This document shows, piece by piece, positions 9,071-18,127 of a stretch of 64,000 nt of DNA. This DNA comes from Gluconacetobacter azotocaptans. GTDB taxonomy: Bacteria > Pseudomonadota > Alphaproteobacteria > Acetobacterales > Acetobacteraceae. The notes beneath the pieces were generated by a model that worked only from the letters and a program-made list of their open reading frames with translations, was not told where the DNA came from and made no database searches. A program made the position numbers and the translations under genes. The first letter of the stretch is position 1. Each line of letters begins with the position of its first letter. The DNA lies in NCBI RefSeq assembly GCF_014174355.1, contig NZ_JABEQF010000006.1:124001-188000 (forward strand). Direction: 5' to 3'.

Positions 9071-9186
9071 CACTGGAACAGAGACGACAGTCTTCCGGCA
9101 TGTATCGATGGAAACCGGGGCCACGGTAGCGGCCCGCCAACAGGCCAGGCAAGCAAGAATTCGAAGAGAGCGGTGATCATATTTCC

Positions 9187-10110
9187 TTATCGATCCAGAG
9201 GAACGGCGAAGCGTTCCCCCACGCGGATGCAATAGGCGCGTGTTTCCCGGCGCGCGGTCTCGACGACGGCGTCAAGGATCTCGTTCCCCGGTTCGGGGCG
9301 ATAGCTGATCATGATCGGCAGGTGCGGCAGGCGCACATCGTCGGCGATCAGCGCGACCTGGCTGCTGTCCAGTTCCTGCTCGATCGCCGCCAGCGGCATC
9401 GAGGCGATGCCGATTCCCGCGTGCACCAGGCGCATGATTACCGCGATGGACGCGATGCAATGAAGCAGGTTCAACTGCGTTCCCGATTCGCGAAACGCGT
9501 CCAGGACGGAGGCATGGGGCAGGGATCCGTGCGGAAAGGTAATGATGGGATAGCCGGACAGCGCGGAAAAATCGGAGGGATGGCGGGCCGTGTCGGGATC
9601 GTGGCGGCGGATCCATCCCATCGGGAATTCGCACAGCATGTCGTTGCGGATATTGGCGTCGGTCACGGCGCTGGTATGCATGGCAATGTCGATGGCGCCG
9701 CGCTTGAGAAGATCCTGCAGGGCACGGCTGGGTTCGGACGTGATCTCCAGCGCCAGGCTGGGATAGGCGACCTGCAGCGCCTGCAGGATGCCCGGCAGAA
9801 CCGTGTGGACGACGGATTCGATCACGCCGATGCGTACGGTGCCGTGCGGGGCATCGGTCTGGGCGATTGCGCGTTTCAGCTCGCGTTGCGTTTCCAGCAT
9901 GCGTTCGCTGAAAATCAGCAACGTCTGGCCGGCCTGCGTCAGCCGCAGGTCGCGGCTGTCCCGGTCGAACAGGCGGTGGCCCATCTGTTCCTCGAGCGTG
10001 GCGATGCGGCTGGAAATGGCGGCCTGGCTGATGTTCAGCCGCGCGGCGGCGCGGCGGAAGCTGCCCAGGCGGGCAATCCAGACGAACGCCTCGAGAAAGC
10101 GGAGGTTCAT
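9187..10110 (-). CDS. LysR-family transcriptional regulator
   Basis: A 307-residue LysR regulator with the helix-turn-helix in residues 1-60 (FLEAFVWIARLGSFRRAAAR, then RIATLEEQMGHRLFDR) and a full effector domain. It is 116 bases upstream of the MFS gene on the same strand and 69 bases downstream of the decayed dehydratase gene. It is a candidate regulator of the MFS/DUF2848/amidase set. Confidence 0.87.
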   Translation of the reverse strand: MNLRFLEAFVWIARLGSFRRAAARLNISQAAISSRIATLEEQMGHRLFDRDSRDLRLTQAGQTLLIFSERMLETQRELKRAIAQTDAPHGTVRIGVIESVVHTVLPGILQALQVAYPSLALEITSEPSRALQDLLKRGAIDIAMHTSAVTDANIRNDMLCEFPMGWIRRHDPDTARHPSDFSALSGYPIITFPHGSLPHASVLDAFRESGTQLNLLHCIASIAVIMRLVHAGIGIASMPLAAIEQELDSSQVALIADDVRLPHLPIMISYRPEPGNEILDAVVETARRETRAYCIRVGERFAVPLDR

Positions 10111-10179
10111 GCGGGATCTCCTTGCCGTGCGAACCGACAGCGGGTCGGCGATAGTCTTCGTATCTTCAAGACAGCTTCT

Positions 10180-11185
10180 CTAGCCTTGCAGGATCCGGGC
10201 GAAGAGCGCGGCATCGACATTCCCCCCGCTGATCACGACCACGCTCGTCGTGCCCCGCACGTCGATCTTGCCCGACAGGATCGCCGCCAGGGGGGGCGAC
10301 GCCCCCCGGCTCGGTCACGATTTTCAGATGCTCGAAACAGGCGCGCATGGCGGTGCGGACCTCGCTGTCGCTCACCACCAGCACATCGGTCAGCAAGGCG
10401 CGGTTCAGCGGAAAAGTCAGGGCGCCCGGCGTCGGGTCCATCAGCGCGTCGCACAGGGACTCGGCCCCGCCCGTATTCGACTGCCGTTCGCCCAAAGCCA
10501 GCGAGCGCGCCGTATCGTCGAAGCCCGCGGGCTCGACGGCGTAAAGGCGGGTGGCGGCGTTCAGCGCCCGCACCGCCGTGCCGGCCCCGGCGATCAACCC
10601 TCCGCCGCCGACGCCGGCCAGCACCGCATCGGGGCGCAGGCCGCGCTCGGCGCATTGCTGCATGATCTCAAGCCCCACGGTCCCTTGTCCCGCCATGATA
10701 TCCGGATCGTCGTACGGATGGATGATCGTGGCGCCGGTCCGTTCCGAGATTTGCCGGCCGATCTCCTCGCGGTTCTCGATGGCGCGATCGTACAGACGCA
10801 CGATGGCGCCCTGGGCCCGCGTGGCATCGATCTTCAGTCGCGGGGCGGTATGAGGCATGACGATCGTGGCGGGAATGCCCCGGCGCGCACAGTTCGCCGC
10901 CACGGCCTGGCCGTGATTGCCCGATGACCACGCCACCACGCCGCGCTGCCTTTGCGCGTCGGGCAGTTGCTCGATCCGATTGCACGCGCCACGGAATGTG
11001 AAGGATCCGGTATGTTGTAGCGCCTCCAGCTTCAGCAGCAGCCGCGCCTGCAGCCGCTCGTTCAGCCGGGGATTTTCCAGCAGGGGCGTGCGGACGATGA
11101 ACGGCCCGATGCGTTCGGCGGCCTGGCGGATGCGCGCCAGTGTCAGGATTGGAGGCGTGCCGGACTCCGTGGATTTGGACGGCAT
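10180..11185 (-). pseudogene. threonine/serine-dehydratase-like gene, frameshifted and lacking the PLP lysine
   Basis: A fold-type II PLP enzyme resembling threonine or threo-3-hydroxyaspartate dehydratase. The SSGNHGQA phosphate/substrate loop and the GGGGLIAG loop are intact. The PLP-lysine motif that should read SFKxRGA reads SFTFRGA: codon 63 is ACA (Thr), at 10997-10999. Near the C-terminus a run of seven G (10290-10296, plus strand) shifts the frame. Removing one base restores a normal tail ending VVISGGNVDAALFARILQG with a TAG at 10180-10182, whereas the unmodified frame runs to 10166 with an unrelated tail. With both lesions the gene is probably non-functional. It is divergent from the LysR gene at 11430, its likely former regulator. 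Confidence 0.7.
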
Positions 11186-11429
11186 GGGATTTCCCGGAAT
11201 GATATGGACGAATTGTGATAAAATCGTAATGAATTCGCGATCGCGATCCGATTTCCAGTCGTGAATACGGTATGAATATATTTAGATAATGAAAAATTAT
11301 ATCGTTATTATTTATAGTTCGGCATGTTGTTTTTCGGATGAATGGAGGCGCCGTGTCGGCTTGGCGTTTCTGGCGCGACGTGGGGGCAGCATGATATAAA
11401 TATGCTTTATCGGTTGGGGATCGTGAACG

Positions 11430-12329
11430 ATGGATTTCAAGAGCCTCGAGGCGGTGCTGTGGATCGATCGGCTGGGCGGATTCAAGGCGGCATCGGAAGC
11501 CCTGCGCATGACGCAGCCGGCAATCTCGATCAGGGTGTCGCAGCTTGAAACCCTGCTCGGGGCCAAGATATTCCATCGCTCCGCCAAGCGCGTGGTCCCC
11601 ACGCCGATCGGCATGACGCTGATCCGGTATGCCGAGCGCATCCTGGAACTGCGTGACGAGGCGATCCTGACCATCAAGGGTCATAGCGAGGAAAACGGCA
11701 TCCTGCGGCTGGGCACGATGGAAACGGCTGTGCACACCTGGCTGTCGCGGCTGCTGTGCCGCATCGACGAGAAATATCCCAATATCACCGTCGATCTCGA
11801 TATCAGCATTTCCGATGACATCCAGCGCAAGGTGGCGAAGGGCATGCTGGATATCGGGCTGTTCGTCGGGCCGGTCAATTCGCCGATGATGATCGAGACG
11901 CCGGTCTGCAGTTTCGATGTCGCGCTGATCGCGCCGCGCGCGGTCGTGGACAGGCGTACCGGGCGCATCGACCTGGGTAGCCTGCCGTCCCTGCCGATCA
12001 TGACGTTCTCGCGCAATACCGTTCCACATTCGATGTTGCGCAACCTGCTGTCCCGGCAGGGGATCGGCCATCATCGCGTCAATGCCATGAGTTCGGTGCC
12101 GACCATCGTCAACATGCTGCTGAACGGCACGGGGCTGGCGCTGCTGCCGCCGGATGTCGTGCGATCCCATCTCGACTCAGGCGAATTATGCGTCCTCGAC
12201 GCCGGCCTGACGCTTCCCCCGCTCAACTGCGTCGCGGGCCGGCTGATCAAGCATGGATCCAGCCTGGTGGAAGACATCGTCATCATGGCGCAGGAGGTCG
12301 CGCGCGAAGCCGACGGCCGGGCGGAGTGA
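11430..12329 (+). CDS. LysR-family transcriptional regulator
   Basis: A 299-residue LysR regulator. The N-terminal helix-turn-helix (KSLEAVLWIDRLGGFKAASE, then RVSQLETLLGAKIFHR) and the effector domain are complete. It is separated from the divergent dehydratase-like gene by a 244-bp AT-rich region, the usual arrangement for a LysR protein and its target. As the target looks decayed, this regulator may now have other or no local targets. Confidence 0.87.
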   Translation: MDFKSLEAVLWIDRLGGFKAASEALRMTQPAISIRVSQLETLLGAKIFHRSAKRVVPTPIGMTLIRYAERILELRDEAILTIKGHSEENGILRLGTMETAVHTWLSRLLCRIDEKYPNITVDLDISISDDIQRKVAKGMLDIGLFVGPVNSPMMIETPVCSFDVALIAPRAVVDRRTGRIDLGSLPSLPIMTFSRNTVPHSMLRNLLSRQGIGHHRVNAMSSVPTIVNMLLNGTGLALLPPDVVRSHLDSGELCVLDAGLTLPPLNCVAGRLIKHGSSLVEDIVIMAQEVAREADGRAE

Positions 12330-12337
12330 CGCATGGG

Positions 12338-12763
12338 CTACCTGGCCGGCGTGATGGAAAAGAGCGGTTGGTGATACCCCACCGGCGCGCCGTCTTCCGC
12401 CCGGCAAGGGCCGATCGTTCCGGCCAGCGGCGCGGTCACGGGCAACAGGGCGTCGTCGATCCGTACGGAGGCCCGGATATCGTCCTGGGCCACCGGCGTG
12501 CCTTCGGCGCCCCGGGGCGTGTCCTCCAGCGGGCGGCATCGCAGCAGCAGGCCAGGCTCGGGACTGACGGCCCAGATATCGGAAGGAATGTCGGACGGGA
12601 CGGGTGGGGCCGGCCGGGGCGTCGCCCCGCTCTCTCCGGCGGGGGGCGCCAGCCTGATCCCCAGCCGGGACGTGCCGTCCTGGCATTCGAGGGACAGGAC
12701 GCCGCGCGCGCGCATCAGGCGCACGATCCGGCGGCGGCGTTCGATGCTATCCACGCGCGTCAT
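12338..12763 (-). CDS. biotin carboxyl carrier (AccB)-like protein without a biotinyl lysine motif
   Basis: A reading frame of about 141 codons. It begins with an AccB-like N-terminal helix (VDSIERRRRIVRLMRARGVL) followed by a Pro-rich linker and a hammerhead-like C-terminal domain ending GAPVGYHQPLFSI. In biotinyl domains the lysine sits in EAMKM; here the equivalent stretch reads RIDDALLPVTAPLAGTI and no lysine is present. The carrier could not be biotinylated. It lies just downstream of a broken biotin carboxylase remnant on the same strand, so it is probably part of a decayed carboxylase locus. Start uncertain: 12763 or 12805. Confidence 0.45.
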   Translation of the reverse strand: MTRVDSIERRRRIVRLMRARGVLSLECQDGTSRLGIRLAPPAGESGATPRPAPPVPSDIPSDIWAVSPEPGLLLRCRPLEDTPRGAEGTPVAQDDIRASVRIDDALLPVTAPLAGTIGPCRAEDGAPVGYHQPLFSITPAR

Positions 12764-12833
12764 CCTTCGCCCCGGCGCGCGCGCAGGGCTTCCATGGATG
12801 GTCATGGCCTCGTCGCGAAAGGCGGGTCGTCCG

Positions 12834-13120
12834 TCAGGCGTCGATGCAGCGGGTCGCGGGGACGAGATATGCCTCGTATAGACGGGTGTCCATGCGGACG
12901 TCGAAACCGCCCGCCGGGCGCCATCGCGGGATCGTGCCGGGCGGCTGGCATGAAGGTGGTCGGATTCTCGGCATTGATCCGGCATTCGATGGCATGCCCG
13001 CTCGGCGCGATGTCCTCCTGGCGGATCCGCAGTGCCTCGCCCATCGCAATGCGGATCTGTTCCCGGACGATGCCGGTCGTCATTTCCGTCACCGGATGTT
13101 CGACCTGAAGCCGCCCGCGC
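12834..13120 (-). pseudogene. biotin carboxylase (AccC-like) remnant
   Basis: A broken coding remnant. One minus-strand frame reads [15 protein letters not shown], then [19 protein letters not shown] and [13 protein letters not shown], which is the ATP-grasp/C-terminal border of biotin carboxylases. The sequence then continues in another frame as [20 protein letters not shown] and LYEAYLVPA, the next part of the same enzyme. At least one frameshift lies near 12940, and most of the N-terminal and C-terminal parts are missing. Biotin carboxylase/carrier pairs of this sort occur beside DUF1445, YcsF and KipI/KipA genes of 5-oxoproline metabolism, and a DUF1445 gene is indeed next. Confidence 0.7.
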
Positions 13121-13490
13121 GGCGTCGAGGAACAGGGCGGATTCGCGGTCATGCTCAGCCGGGCGGCATCGGGGGGCTGCGTCACCTTCGGGGCTCCGGG
13201 AAACAACGGGCGTTGGTCATGCGTAATGCCGATATCCTTGACGGGACAGGCGGGCATGACGCGGCCGTATGAAGGCCGAGCGTCGTGCTGCCTGTCAGCA
13301 CGATACAATAAAGAATGCGTTTTGCATCACAAATAATAAAAAAACATTATAAAATATCATTATTTGTCGGTATTTATATAAATTATTTGCAATTGTCTGT
13401 CATGTATTCATATTCGTTTCTGGAATGCTATATTCCGCCGCGCGGGATTGCGCGCCCGCGGGGTGCACCATCATGAAAGGGACGCAGACC

Positions 13491-14330
13491 ATGGCCCAAC
13501 CCGGTCCAGCGACGTTACCCTATTTCAATGCCTCTCCCGCCGAAGTCCGCCGCCTCTGCCGAACGGGCCAGGTCACGGACATGACGGCTGGCATGGCCGC
13601 CGGGTATATCCAGGCGAACATCGTCATGCTGCCGGCGGCCCTGGCCGACGCATTCCATGAATTCTGCCTGAAGAATCCCAGGCCATGCCCGCTGGTCGGC
13701 ATGTCCCGCCCTGGTGAATACGGCATTCCCGCGCTGGGCGCGGACCTCGATCTCCGCACGGACCTGCCGCGCTACCGGATATGGCGGAATGGCGTCCTGG
13801 TCGTCGAGGCCAGCGACCTGGGCGATTACTGGCAGGACGACCTGGTGACGTTCGCGCTCGGCTGTTCCTTCTCGTTCGAGAATGCGCTGACGGCCTGCGG
13901 GATCCCCATGCGCCACCTGCAGACGGGCAGGGGCGTGTCGATGTACCGGACGAATATCGCCTGCACGCCGGTCGGGCCGTTTTCCGGCCCCGTCGTGGTG
14001 TCGATGCGCCCCTTCCGGTCGCAGGACATCATCAAGGCGGTGGAGATCAGTTCGGCCATTCCTCTGGCTCATGGATCGCCGGTCCAGATCGGCTTTCCGG
14101 CGGAAATCGGCATCGCCGACATCGGCACGCCCGATTACGGCGACGCGACGCCGGTGGCCGAGGACGAACTGCCGGTCTTCTGGGCGTGCGGCGTCACACC
14201 CCAGGCCGTGCTGGCGGCCAGCATGCCGGAATTCGCCATCACGCACGCGCCCGGGGCCATGCTGGTGACGGACATGCCGATCGCGCATTATCAGGACCTG
14301 GTGGAGCGCCATCGCCGCGGAGTCATCTGA
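13491..14330 (+). CDS. DUF1445 family protein (putative hydro-lyase, YcsI-like)
   Basis: A 279-residue DUF1445 protein. Recognisable blocks are [39 protein letters not shown] and the C-terminal [13 protein letters not shown]. The family includes D-glutamate cyclase-like enzymes and is annotated as a putative hydro-lyase; B. subtilis YcsI belongs here and lies with 5-oxoprolinase-type genes. The start at 13491 is preceded by AAAGGGA at a good distance; 13473 in the same frame is less supported. It is followed after 34 bases by an MFS gene, and a decayed biotin carboxylase pair lies upstream on the other strand. Confidence 0.85.
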   Translation: MAQPGPATLPYFNASPAEVRRLCRTGQVTDMTAGMAAGYIQANIVMLPAALADAFHEFCLKNPRPCPLVGMSRPGEYGIPALGADLDLRTDLPRYRIWRNGVLVVEASDLGDYWQDDLVTFALGCSFSFENALTACGIPMRHLQTGRGVSMYRTNIACTPVGPFSGPVVVSMRPFRSQDIIKAVEISSAIPLAHGSPVQIGFPAEIGIADIGTPDYGDATPVAEDELPVFWACGVTPQAVLAASMPEFAITHAPGAMLVTDMPIAHYQDLVERHRRGVI

Positions 14331-14364
14331 CCGACGCGTTCTCAACAAAAGAAGGATCATCCGC

Positions 14365-15714
14365 TTGACCGATCGGGCTGTGCGTTCAACGGAGCATCTC
14401 GACGGCCGGTCGGCCGCTCGCCCCTCGGCGGAGGCCGCCCTTCCTCCGGCGGAAGCCCGTATCCTTCGGGCGGCCGCCTGGCGGATTATTCCGCTGCTGA
14501 TCCTGTGCTATATGTTTTCCTACCTGGACCGGATCAATCTCAGCTTCGCGCGCCAGCCGATGGAGCACGACCTGAATTTCTCCGATGCGACGTTCGGGCT
14601 GGGGGCGGGCCTGTTCTTCGTCGGCTATATCGCCTTCCAGGTGCCCTCCTCGGTGTTGCTGATGCGCTTCGGTGCGCGGCGCACCATCGCCGCGATCATG
14701 ATCGGCTGGAGCCTGATCTCGTTCCTGTTCACGATCGTGGACACGGTCTGGCAGTTCTGCGCCCTGCGCGTGCTGCTGGGCGTGGCCGAGGCGGGGTTCT
14801 ATCCGGCCGTGCTGTACTACCTGGCGTTGTGGTTTTCCCGGCAGATGCTGGGCCGAGTCACTTCGGGATTCCTGATTGCCATCCCGCTGTCCGGCGCGCT
14901 CGGCGGCCCGGTCTCCGTCTTCATCCTGTCGCGGCTCGATGGCGCGATGTCCGTTCCCGGCTGGAAATGGATGTTCGTGATCGAGGCGCTGCCCGCCCTG
15001 CTGCTGGGCTTCGTGCTGCTTCGATGGCTGGATGACGGGCCGGCCGACGCAGGCTGGCTTGATGAGTCGCAGCGCCGTCTGCTCCTGACGCGTGCCCCGG
15101 CGGGGGAGGGCACGGGGCCGGCGGGGGCCGGGGGACGCACCCCGCGCGCGTTCACGGCCCTCACGCGTCCGCTCGTCCCCCTGCTGATCGTGATCTGCTT
15201 CTGCCAGGCCGTGTGCAATTACGGGATCGTCTTCTGGATTCCGACTTTCATCGCGCAGGTGCTGGCTGTGCCCCCATCACAGGTTGGCCTCTATACTACG
15301 CTGCCGTTCCTGACGGCGATCCTCGCGATGACCCTGAACGCGCGCAGTTCCGATCGACGGCAGGAACGGCGCTGGCATATGGCCGCGCCCTTCCTGGCCG
15401 TGTCGGTGCTGCTGGTCCTGGCCTTCCTGTTCCAGGGGCACGGCGCCGTGGCGCTGCTGCTGCTGACGGGCGCGCTGGCGGCGGCGCTGTGCGTAACGGC
15501 GATGATCTTCACCATTCCCGCGCTGGTCCTGGAAAAGGGCACGCTGGCAACCAGCCTTGCCTGGATCAACAGTCTCGGCGCCCTTGGCGGGCTGATCGGC
15601 CCATACGCAATCGGTTGGCTGCGCGTCCATACCGGCCAGCCGCTGGCCGGATTGTTCCTGGTGGCCGTCTGCGCCGGTGTCGGGGGCGTGGCAACGCTGC
15701 GCCTGCCGCGCTGA
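14365..15714 (+). CDS. MFS transporter, anion:cation symporter (ACS) type
   Basis: A 12-helix major-facilitator transporter of 449 residues. Motifs include YLDRINLSFA in helix 1 and LRVLLGVAEAGFYPA in helix 4, both typical of the ACS family that imports organic anions such as tartrate, hexuronates and phthalate. Translation probably begins at the TTG at 14365, with AGAAGGA about ten bases upstream; no ATG is suitably placed. It is 34 bases downstream of the DUF1445 gene and likely co-transcribed, suggesting import of a carboxylated substrate. Confidence 0.85.
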   Translation: MTDRAVRSTEHLDGRSAARPSAEAALPPAEARILRAAAWRIIPLLILCYMFSYLDRINLSFARQPMEHDLNFSDATFGLGAGLFFVGYIAFQVPSSVLLMRFGARRTIAAIMIGWSLISFLFTIVDTVWQFCALRVLLGVAEAGFYPAVLYYLALWFSRQMLGRVTSGFLIAIPLSGALGGPVSVFILSRLDGAMSVPGWKWMFVIEALPALLLGFVLLRWLDDGPADAGWLDESQRRLLLTRAPAGEGTGPAGAGGRTPRAFTALTRPLVPLLIVICFCQAVCNYGIVFWIPTFIAQVLAVPPSQVGLYTTLPFLTAILAMTLNARSSDRRQERRWHMAAPFLAVSVLLVLAFLFQGHGAVALLLLTGALAAALCVTAMIFTIPALVLEKGTLATSLAWINSLGALGGLIGPYAIGWLRVHTGQPLAGLFLVAVCAGVGGVATLRLPR

Positions 15715-15734
15715 CCGGCCAGGCGTGCGCCGCG

Positions 15735-16586
15735 TCAGCGATGGACCAGAGTTGAAATCAGGGCGTCGAGATGGGCGGGGGTGGATTGCCGGCCCGTCAT
15801 CAGGCCCAGTTCCCGATAGAAGACGTCATCGCCCAGGGGCAGGGTGACGACCCCCGGCGGCATGACGGCGTCGTCATCGACGGGAATGATCGCGACGCCC
15901 AGTCCCGCTTCCACCATGTCGCGAATGGCGACGATGTCGTCCATTTCGACATGATCGTTCGCCACAAGATCGCATCGCCGCAAAAAAAGATCGACGGCGC
16001 GTCCGCCGAACGACGTCCGTTCATAGCGGACGAAGGGCTGCGTCAGGACCAGCGTCCGCCAATCGTCGCCCGGCATGTCCGCCGGCTTGATCAGGCGATA
16101 GCGCTGCCGGACGACGGGCGACCACGCCAGCGCCGATGGAATGCCGAAGGGCGGCCGCACCATCAGCGCGACGTCGATTTCACCCGTGTCCACCTTGTCC
16201 AGCAGACGCAACGAGATGTCGGGAACGATGCGCAGCTGGACATGTGGAAAATCGCGCCGGAACGTCTGCATCGCGCGCGTCAGCAGCCCGTGGGCGCTGG
16301 AGATCGTGCCGACCCGCAGCACGACAGGCGCCACATTCTCATCCGTCATGTCCGAAAGCTTCTGGAAGGCGGCGACAACGGTCTCGGCGCCGGCAAGGAC
16401 GCGCTTGCCGTTCCGATTGAGCGACACCGCCCGTCCCGAGCGATCGAACAAGGGAAAGCCCAGCGCGTCCTCCAGCCGCCGGATCTGCCCGCTGACGGCC
16501 GATTGCGTCAGGTTGACCCGCGAGGCGGCGGCGGCAAACGACCCCAGTCGCGCGACATGGAGAAAGGTCTTGAGTTCGGTCAGCAT
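15735..16586 (-). CDS. LysR-family transcriptional regulator
   Basis: A 283-residue LysR regulator beginning MLTELKTFLHVARLGSFAAA with the helix-turn-helix continuing to RRLEDALGFPLFDRSG. The effector domain is of normal length. The start at 16586 is set by the family N-terminus; the frame remains open far upstream but into the opposite-strand VOC gene. It is divergent from the VOC gene at 16695 with 108 bases between, so it very likely regulates that gene. Confidence 0.87.
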   Translation of the reverse strand: MLTELKTFLHVARLGSFAAAASRVNLTQSAVSGQIRRLEDALGFPLFDRSGRAVSLNRNGKRVLAGAETVVAAFQKLSDMTDENVAPVVLRVGTISSAHGLLTRAMQTFRRDFPHVQLRIVPDISLRLLDKVDTGEIDVALMVRPPFGIPSALAWSPVVRQRYRLIKPADMPGDDWRTLVLTQPFVRYERTSFGGRAVDLFLRRCDLVANDHVEMDDIVAIRDMVEAGLGVAIIPVDDDAVMPPGVVTLPLGDDVFYRELGLMTGRQSTPAHLDALISTLVHR

Positions 16587-16694
16587 CGATTCATCAGCAA
16601 AAAACGTTCTCAGGCGGAATATATAACATTTTTCGTTCGTGTGTCGTCGTTCTAGCAAGGGAATGATCCTTTCCGCCACGTCGCGAGCACGTCC

Positions 16695-17126
16695 ATGACC
16701 GTCCAATCCGACCTTCGACCGTTTCATCTCGCCTTTCCTGTCCATGATATTGCGGCGGCACGCCGTTTCTACGGCGAAATCCTGGGCTGCCCGGAAGGAC
16801 GCAGCGCGCCGGACTGGGTCGATTTCAACCTGTATGGGCATCAGGTCGTTGCCCATCTCGCCCCGCAGGAAGCCGGGCAGGTGCAGCGGAACGTCGTGGA
16901 CGACCACGGCGTTCCGGTCCGGCATTTCGGCCTTGTGCTGACCATGCCGGAATGGGAGGATATGGCGGTGCGCATGAAGGCCGCCAATATCTCCTTCATT
17001 ATCGATCCCTATATCCGCTTCAAGGGAGAGGCGGGCGAGCAGGCGACGATGTTTTTTCTCGATCCCAGCGGAAATGCACTGGAATTCAAGGCTTTTGCAA
17101 ACATGGACATGCTGTTCGCCCGCTGA
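16695..17126 (+). CDS. VOC-superfamily protein, paralogue of the one at 4942
   Basis: A 143-residue single-module VOC protein. Candidate metal ligands are histidine in FHLAFPV, histidine in VPVRHFG and glutamate in ALEFKAF. It shares these and the LGCPEGRS and GEQATMFF blocks with the protein at 4942, so the two are paralogues. Monocistronic, with a strong intrinsic terminator about 115 bases downstream and a divergent LysR gene upstream. The reaction is unknown. Confidence 0.8.
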   Translation: MTVQSDLRPFHLAFPVHDIAAARRFYGEILGCPEGRSAPDWVDFNLYGHQVVAHLAPQEAGQVQRNVVDDHGVPVRHFGLVLTMPEWEDMAVRMKAANISFIIDPYIRFKGEAGEQATMFFLDPSGNALEFKAFANMDMLFAR

Positions 17127-17243
17127 GGCGCCGGCGAATCCGGCTGCCGCGCCGGACCGGTCGAGGAAGTAATAGCACCCGAACGGAAGTATAGAAAAAA
17201 TTGACAGGGGTATCCGCAATCCGATAGCCATCGGGCCGGGTTG

Positions 17244-17286
17244 GGGGCAGGGCGGTTCGCGCGGACGATGCCGCCCTGCCCCTTTT
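17244..17286 (+). terminator. rho-independent terminator after the VOC gene
   Basis: A perfect 12-bp stem (GGGGCAGGGCGG at 17244-17255 pairing with CCGCCCTGCCCC at 17271-17282), a 15-nt loop and TTTT immediately after. It lies 117 bases past the VOC stop codon and is the clearest intrinsic terminator in the window. Confidence 0.8.
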
Positions 17287-17289
17287 GTA

Positions 17290-18127
17290 TTCATGCTTCG
17301 TTAAATAAAGTTAAATTCCGTCCGGTCGGCGTTGATTCGGATGCCACGGAATATAAAATGGAAGATGTCCGGCATCTGCCCAGGATATTCTGCCATGATT
17401 TTTTTAAAAAATTCAGGGAATTTCGATTTTCCAGTTGAAAAACCATGAACGTGCCGTTTGTTCGCGATCGTCGGGTGAATGCGGTTTTTTTTGGTAATGT
17501 TCCGTCCATGAGCGGGACAAACGGACACGATCGATTTCCTGATATCGGCCGACAGAGCATATTGGACCATGCGATAAAATAACTTATTTATTTCAATAAT
17601 TTGGATCAATAAGAAAACATTATAATAACAGATAAGGAAATAATTATTCCCATGTGGAAACGTCGTCATTATGCTGAAAAGCAGATGACGGCCGTCCGCG
17701 AGAGAGGGGCCTGGCCATCCGGTTCGCCTTCATCCTGCGGTTTCTTTCTGTTCTGGAATTGAAAGATGGTCATACGGGACGTGAGGCTGTCGACGCGGTT
17801 TGCCTCTCCGGTTCCATGAGCGGAATATATGACAGGCCGCGGCGGAACGCCGGGATGGCTTGATAGATAAAAGTGATCAAGTCCATTTCTGAATTCTGTC
17901 TTGCCTGTTCTTGTAATAGACGGTTAATTTTCGATTTCGCATCGAAATGGATCCGGAACGGAGAGCGGTTCCGGGATGCAGTGCGGGCCGCTTCCGCCGA
18001 TGGTCATGTGGATATTATCGTTATTTCATAAGCATGAATCTTTTTTGACCATGCGGTCGAGATCCGTCGCGCGGGACCTATCATGTTCGTTCCCATGCCG
18101 GACGCAGGGAAATTTCTGGAGAATGAT
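17290..18127. other. AT-rich non-coding interval upstream of a TonB-dependent receptor gene
   Basis: About 840 bases without a convincing gene. The base composition is clearly lower in GC than the flanks, and the short open frames here, such as one on the minus strand at 17301-17669, have no recognisable family and no ribosome site. It may hold the promoter of the receptor gene and possibly a small RNA, but nothing specific can be shown. Confidence 0.5.

Noticed and set aside
7679-9235. 518-codon plus-strand frame across the MFS gene
   Set aside because: Its product is low-complexity Gln/Arg/Asp-rich, typical of an antisense shadow of a membrane-protein gene.
17301-17669. 122-codon minus-strand frame in the AT-rich interval
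   Set aside because: No family resemblance, no ribosome site, and unusual composition (many Ile/Lys/Asn); probably chance.
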